Part shown: positions 58,854 to 64,000 of the stretch, piece after piece
Layout: each line of letters begins with the position of its first letter
Numbering within the stretch: position 1 is the first letter of the stretch
Source: Lithobates sylvaticus
Lineage: Eukaryota > Chordata > Amphibia > Anura > Ranidae
Length of the DNA stretch: 64,000 nucleotides
Assembly: GCA_028564925.1 (NCBI GenBank)
Contig: CM053030.1
Coordinates: 373,638,945 to 373,702,944, forward strand
Direction of reading: 5' to 3'
Translations under genes and position numbers: made by a program
Notes under the pieces: generated by a model
The model's input: the letters and a program-made list of their open reading frames with translations, nothing else
Database searches by the model: none
What the model was told of the DNA's origin: nothing

Positions 58854-59433
58854 CAGTATCTCACAAAAGTAAGTACACCCTTTTTTTTTTTTTTTATTAT
58901 ATCTTTTCCTTTGACCGCTGCATGGTCTTGGCCATCATGCTGCAGCTCAGTTTCTAGGGTCTTGGCAATCTTATAGCCTAGGCCATCTTTATGTAGAGCA
59001 ACAATTGTTTATTTTTTTTTATTTTTTTTAAATCCTCAGAGTTCTTTGCCATGAGGTGCCATGTTGAACTTCCAGTGACCAGTATGAGAGAGAGCAATAA
59101 CACCAAATTTTAATACAACCTACCTTCCATTCACACCTGAGACCTTGTAACACTAACGAGTCACATGGCACCAAGGAGAGAGAATGGCTAATTGGGCCCA
59201 ATTTGGACATTTTTCACTTAGGGGTGTACTCACTTTTGTTGCCAGCGATTTTAGACATTAATGGCTGTGTGTTTTTTTTATTTTGAGGGGGCAGCAAATT
59301 TACACTGTTATACAAGCTGTACCCTCACTACTTTACATTGTAGCAACGTGTCATTTCTTCAGTGTTGTCACATGAAAAGATATAATAAACTATTTACAAA
59401 AATGTGAGAGGTGTACTCACTTTTGAGATACTG
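58854..59433. mobile_element. Tc1/mariner-type non-autonomous element
   Basis: Left CAGTATCTCACAAAAGTAAG and right CTCACTTTTGAGATACTG are inverted; both are flanked by TA (58852-58853 and 59434-59435). The GTGTACTCACTTTTG motif recurs internally near 59223. 580 bp without a transposase frame. This matches a MITE family widespread in fish and frogs. Confidence 0.8.
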
Positions 59434-59585
59434 TATAACTGTATATGGTGTCCTAATAAACAACCAAGATGATGGCGCTGATGTCTTTATAAATTACTTG
59501 GCTGTGGGTGACAATTGTGGACTAATTCCAATGCCACACATAATGCTCCACTACATACCCAATTAATAAACACTCTTGCAGTGGT

Positions 59586-61152
59586 AAAAGATTGCATATA
59601 AATATACGTGACTTGGCGCATCCCTTAGTGATCAATAAATTGCATACAATAATGAATAATAAAGTGCTCAAATGTAATAACTAGCTGGGTAACCACTAAA
59701 GTGCATAAATTAGTGAATACAGTGCATAAATGGCTTAAAGTGCTAGAATTGTAGAAAAGTGTCCAATGCCTCCAATAAAGTGCACTCAATCCTCTGCATA
59801 AAGAATAAATATGTGATCCATCAACAACAGAAAGTCAATATATAAAGTGCGTGGTGCAGCACTAATTCCAATAGGAGAAATTCAATATTGTATAGGAGGT
59901 CCAAAGACTGTATTCTCTTATAACTTCACTCTGTAATTAATAGTGGGTCATATATCCATCAACAATCTCCCAGTGCTCTTACCTTTAACGATAGTTGTAA
60001 AACGCCTGAAGTTATACAATGACTTTGTCCCCTATTTCAATCCGTTCAACGATATCCATTAGATATGCGAAATAGATAGCAGCTTGCCAACCATAATGAT
60101 ATCCATATGAAAAAAGGTAAGGCTCCAATAGTGCATTAACCAAGTAAAACAATGTTTATTAGATTAAAAATGGCTGCTTACATGTAAGGGTTCCACGCCA
60201 CTTCCTACGTTGTTTCCGGTCCGCGGCACCTACTTCCGGTTCGTCATGACAACTTCCGGTTTGCGGTGTTTACTTCAGTTTTTTGCGTCCTACGCGTTAC
60301 GTCACGTGTGTACCTTGTGACTTCCTTAGATACATGTGACGTAACGCGTAGGACGCAAAAAACGGAAGTAGGTGCCGCGGACCGGAAACAACGTAGGAAG
60401 TGGCGTGGAACACTGTTGTAACCAGAATTTGGCACATTTTTTATCCCTTACATGTAAGCAGCCATTTTTAATCAAATAAACATGGTTTTACTTGGTTAAT
60501 GAACTATTGGAGCCTTACAGTTTTTCATATGGATATCAATATGGTTGGCAAGCTGCTATCCATTTCCCATATCTAATGGATATCGTTGAATGGATTGAAA
60601 GAGGGGACAAAGTCATTGTATAACTATCGCTAAGGTAAGAGCACTGGGAGAGTGTTGATGGATATATGACCCACTATTACAGAGTGAAGTTATAAGAGAA
60701 TACAGACTTTGACCTCCTATACAATATTGAATTTCTCCTATTGGAATTAGTGCTGCACCACGCACTTTATATATTGACTTTCATTCTATTATAGCCGGAT
60801 CACATATTTATTCTTTACGCAGAGGATTGAGTGCACTTTATTGAGTGCACTTTATTGATTGCACTTTATTGGATGCATTTGACACTTTTCTACAATTCTA
60901 GCACTTTAAGCCATTTATGCACTGTATTCACTAATTTATGCACTTTAGTGGTTACCCAGCTAGTTATAACATTTGAGCACTTTGTTATTCATTATTGTAT
61001 GCACTTTATTGATCACTAAGGGATGCGCTAAGTCACGTATATTTATATGCAATCTTTTATTTTATGTTTGTGATTAGTGATCACTTTTAGATTTGGCAGC
61101 ATTCTTACACGTATTTATTTTAGTAGCGCAGAAGTCCATACTTTTATCATTT
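59586..61152. repeat. Long palindromic element with 14-bp target duplication
   Basis: Inverted arms (about 59586-60305 and 60337-61060) meet near 60320. Flanks ACTCTTGCAGTGGT (59572-59585) and ACTCTTGCAATGGT (61153-61166) match at 13 of 14 positions. Next to the centre both arms carry TACGCGTTACGTCAC, a form of the hammerhead 3' half with GTA in place of GAA. The left arm has an extra stretch near 60238-60280 that the right lacks. Confidence 0.8.
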
Positions 61153-61387
61153 ACTCTTGCAATGGTGTCAAAATTGATGTGCCAATCTCGTATAAAAATT
61201 CAATGAACACTTTGAGTCAATAAGGGTTTAAAAACAAAGTCTACAGTCAGTAAATGTTATCCACATAAGAACAGAAATCCTAAATAGTGCTTACGCTTTT
61301 TTTTTTTTTTTTTTCCACTGCACACTGAAAATCAGTGCATCTAAACCACTGGACTCTTGTCTGAGGCGCACTCACAAACTACCCGAC

Positions 61388-61662
61388 CAGCAGGTATACC
61401 GTGGCAAGATCCATGCTCCCTTGAAGGTGAGAGTGAAGGAAGCTGCCGCATTCAAGCCAGCAGGGACACTAGAGCTGCTCTATCAGACTGGGAGTGCTTC
61501 ACTGCTAACAGGAAGCCCTCAAACGGCCATATTACCGGAGTCCATAGTGCCAGTAAGCATGTCTTGACAGCAGGTCTAGTGCCCCCGCTGGCTTGAATGC
61601 TGCAGCTTCCTCCACTTTCCCCTTCCAGGGAGCACAGACCTTGCCACATTATACCCGCTGTT
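61388..61662. repeat. Inverted-repeat element, arms about 72 bp
   Basis: GCAGGTATACCGTGGCAAGA at the left mirrors the segment ending CCTTGCCACATTATACCCGC at the right, with further pairing through CATTCAAGCCAGC/GCTGGCTTGAATG. A 110-bp loop separates the arms. Family not recognised. Confidence 0.7.
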
Positions 61663-62276
61663 TGGATGCACAGGTCGTAATGCAGACACTGTGGGTTTGG
61701 ACCTGTGCACCCGCTCCTGCCCACAGTATAGTCGTAGAACCTTTTCAAGTAAAAATGTGTTACTCTTAAGACCTCTAACTGTGAGTAATCTAAAATGTTT
61801 TTTGCTTTCACTTCTATAATCTTTACATGTTTTTTTTTTTTAATTTTTTTTTAATCTTTATCTTAAAATGCAGTGGGTTGGCAGTTCAATCTGATTTTAA
61901 AAGCTTTTACCTACTTGTGACTTCAAACTTTTTTCATTTTTATTCAGTCCCCATGTCCGCGTTCAGACTTGGCCTACCCAGAAATCCAAGACTGTGCTTG
62001 CCACTCATAACTGTTTCTCACTTAAAACCTACACAGGCTGCAAAAGTATAAACTGCATGGCAAGGTGGCAGTCTTATCATAAATGGCATGGTGGAGAAGG
62101 TCTTTCTGTGTTGCTTTAACATATAAGAATCCTGGATATACCTTTTTAGAATAGTAGTATTTTTCGTTTCTTTGCTTTCTATGTTGATTTTCTTGTAATG
62201 CGCAATTTTTTATAGTGGGAAATTGCATAATTTGCTTTGAAAATAGTTGACTTGTCTCTATATGTGTTATATTTAG
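61663..62276 (+). other. Intron sequence before kif15 exon 10
   Basis: T-rich stretch near 61828-61860; nothing else recognised. Acceptor TTATATTTAG precedes 62277. Confidence 0.5.
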
Positions 62277-62454
62277 ATTGAGCATCATCCTCGAGTAGCC
62301 AAATATGCCTTTGAGAACCACAGTCTAAGGGAAGAGAATAAGAGTCTCCGCTCTCTCCCGTCTGTAAAACGAGCGCAAGAAATGAACAATCAAAAGATCG
62401 CAGACCTTGAGAGAGCTTTCTTGGAGGCTTCCTCATGTGCAAAGACTAATGGTG
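62277..62454 (+). CDS. kif15: kif15 internal exon 10: coiled-coil stalk (last exon in window)
   Basis: This 178-nt exon lies between TTATATTTAG and GTAAAT and starts in phase 0. It encodes IEHHPRVAKYAFENHSLREE, then NKSLRSLPSVKRAQEMNNQK and IADLERAFLEA. IEHHPRVAKYAxENHSLREEN is a KIF15 signature. The final G begins a codon to be completed beyond the window (phase 1), so at least one more exon lies downstream. Nothing after 62454 reads as kif15. Confidence 0.96.
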
Positions 62455-62971
62455 GTAAATTTTTATTAAAGCTGGTTAGATATTCATCAACTATTATCAT
62501 AGGTATGAGCAATACTACAAATGTGTGACCACAGCTAAATAAAGAAATAAGCCAGAAATGAAAAAATCCCTAGGACATGTGTTGGTGAAAGGTTATCCTC
62601 CTGGCCTGTCTCCTTGCATTCTGTGAGGTAGATTAAAACTTAGATGTGACCAGGGCTCAACGATTTTACTTGGCTTCCATCCTTTGCAACTGTAGGACTG
62701 TCACCCTGTGGTATGGACAGGTCTTTGAAGCGGTACTTTATCTAAAAAGGGATGCTCTCGCCTCTGCCTGTATCGGAGGGGATATGCATGCATGCATGAG
62801 GTCTGGGTCCATTGAGAAAACGCAGTGAGACTGGCGCATACATAGTGGGAATCTGGCTGTGAAGCAACAGGAAGTCACAGCTGGCTTCCCACATCCAAAA
62901 TGGTGGCACAGGGAACCCGAAGACTGGTGAAGTGGCGCAGGTGAGGCCAGCTCTGGATCCCTGGCTGGTGA

Positions 62972-63010
62972 GCTTTCTTTCTTTCTTTCTTTCTTTCTTT
63001 TTTTTCTTTT

Positions 63011-63050
<40 letters not shown>

Positions 63051-63071
63051 TTCTTCTTTCTTTCTTTCTTT

Positions 63072-63123
<52 letters not shown>

Positions 63124-63171
63124 TTTCTTTCTTTCTTTCTTTCTTTCTTCTTTCTTTCTTTCTTTCTTTCC
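62972..63171. repeat. (CTTT)n microsatellite, about 200 bp
   Basis: CTTT units with small interruptions. Long Lys/Glu-rich and Phe/Ser/Leu-rich frames across it on both strands are artefacts of the repeat. Confidence 0.95.
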
Positions 63172-63499
63172 CAAAGCTTGTTTGGCCATACTTCTCCTCT
63201 GGGTCACAGGGGTGCACTTATTCGCACTCCTGTGACTCAGATTCATGGACTGAAGTCTGGTGTCACGGAACTTGTCCAGGCTCTGCAAGAATCGCAACTT
63301 TAAGGTTGGGATCCACTCGGATGCCTGACCAGCAGCAGCCACAATCCGATCGTTTTCCGTAAAAAAAAAAAAAAAAAAACAGACGGACCTAGAAATGGAA
63401 CATATTTCAGATCTAACCGTTAGCCTGTGTGCCGGTCCGACGGACCAAATATGACGCAAGGGCAGCTATTGGCTACTGGCTATTGAACTTCCTTTTTTA

Positions 63500-63655
63500 G
63501 TCCCGTTTTATGTCATCATGTTCAAAATGAACGGAAATCTTGAACCAAATTAGTCCGTTTGTTCGGAATGTCCGTCGGAACTTTGACGAAAGTCCGTCGG
63601 GAAGACAGTCAGACCTAGTCTGCCAGAAAGTCCAGTTGTGTGTACGCGGCATCAG
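63500..63655. repeat. Fragment of the GTACAC foldback family
   Basis: Contains TCCGTCGGAACTTTGACGAA and ends GTTGTGTGTACGCGGCATCA, resembling the terminus of the element at 39690-41150. Confidence 0.5.
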
Positions 63656-64000
63656 CCTCACTGAGACCCTGAGCCTTCCCTCTTCACAGCCCGGTGCTCC
63701 AGTGAGCGCTGGAGCGGCAGACAGAGAGCTGGTGACTGACAGTCACCACACTCTGCTTAACAAAGGCAAAGAACTGAGCAATCAATGATCAAGTGATTGC
63801 TCAGTTCTCGGGCTTAGAGCCAGTGGGGGACAGCTGCAGCATTGGAATGATGCTGCAGCCATATATATGAATCTGATTTATATATTTATTTAATTTTTTT
63901 ACACTATGGGGAATCTTTGGCCTTTAATACTGTCACTGACCCAAAGCAAGTATGCAGGAGTTTTGACTTTTCTCTTTCCTTATCTGCTTCTTGTTTCTGC
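63656..64000 (+). other. Intron sequence to window end
   Basis: No further kif15 exon or recognised element before the window ends. Confidence 0.5.

Noticed and set aside
62738-63459. Long Lys/Glu-rich and Phe/Ser/Leu-rich frames on both strands
   Set aside because: They are translations of the (CTTT)n microsatellite; no start context or homology supports a gene.
1-64000. tRNA, rRNA, snRNA genes or promoter/CpG island
   Set aside because: No cloverleaf, snRNA box pattern or transcription start context was recognised by eye; the window is internal to a gene.

Overview
This is a piece of a vertebrate nuclear genome, almost certainly from an anuran amphibian and probably a ranid-type frog. It lies inside one protein-coding gene on the + strand: kif15, the mitotic kinesin-12 (Xklp2 in Xenopus, KIF15 in mammals). 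Ten internal exons are readable, all with AG/GT borders and matching phases: 877-914, 2607-2704, 20148-20327, 29654-29863, 35535-35660, 39524-39646, 44538-44661, 56826-56914, 57504-57713 and 62277-62454. They start in the P-loop (GQTGSGKT), run through switch I (NRESSRSH), switch II (DLAGSE) and the end of the motor domain, and continue into the neck and first coiled coils. By my count they encode about 458 residues, roughly residues 107-565. The protein resembles recalled Xenopus Xklp2 more than human KIF15 (for example LLSGQMP after the motor). The 5' exons and most of the stalk lie outside the window. No second host gene was found.

The other 97 percent is intron, mostly transposable elements. 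1-5 kb: short MITE-like repeats and a DIRS fossil. 5.6-10.6 kb: a TTAA-flanked element with an internal 1-kb palindrome and a 350-bp tandem repeat. 11-20 kb: an LTR-element fossil, a LINE-1 ORF1 piece inside a split Tc1/mariner MITE, and a second DIRS fossil. 21-28 kb: a hAT MITE, then a 6.2-kb Penelope-like element (- strand) with long terminal direct repeats and a 12-bp target duplication. 28-37 kb: nested TTAA and hAT elements. 37.9-39.2 kb: a 5'-truncated LINE-1 with a 13-bp target duplication. 39.7-41.1 kb: a foldback element. 45-48 kb: a LINE-1 with endonuclease and reverse transcriptase. 48.9-61.2 kb: several long palindromes.

The most interesting signal is a set of hammerhead-ribozyme motifs in the palindromic and Penelope-type repeats. 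One, at 52906-52964 on the + strand, has every canonical core base, a 5-bp stem II, a GUC cleavage triplet and a two-part stem I. It lies in sense orientation inside the kif15 intron between the exons at 44538 and 56826. An inverted copy sits 1.4 kb upstream at 51449-51507 (- strand), so the same pre-mRNA carries both the ribozyme and its antisense. The terminal repeats of the Penelope-like element carry a related fold with a non-canonical core, and four other loci look like decayed versions. All calls come from reading the sequence; no database search or folding program was run.
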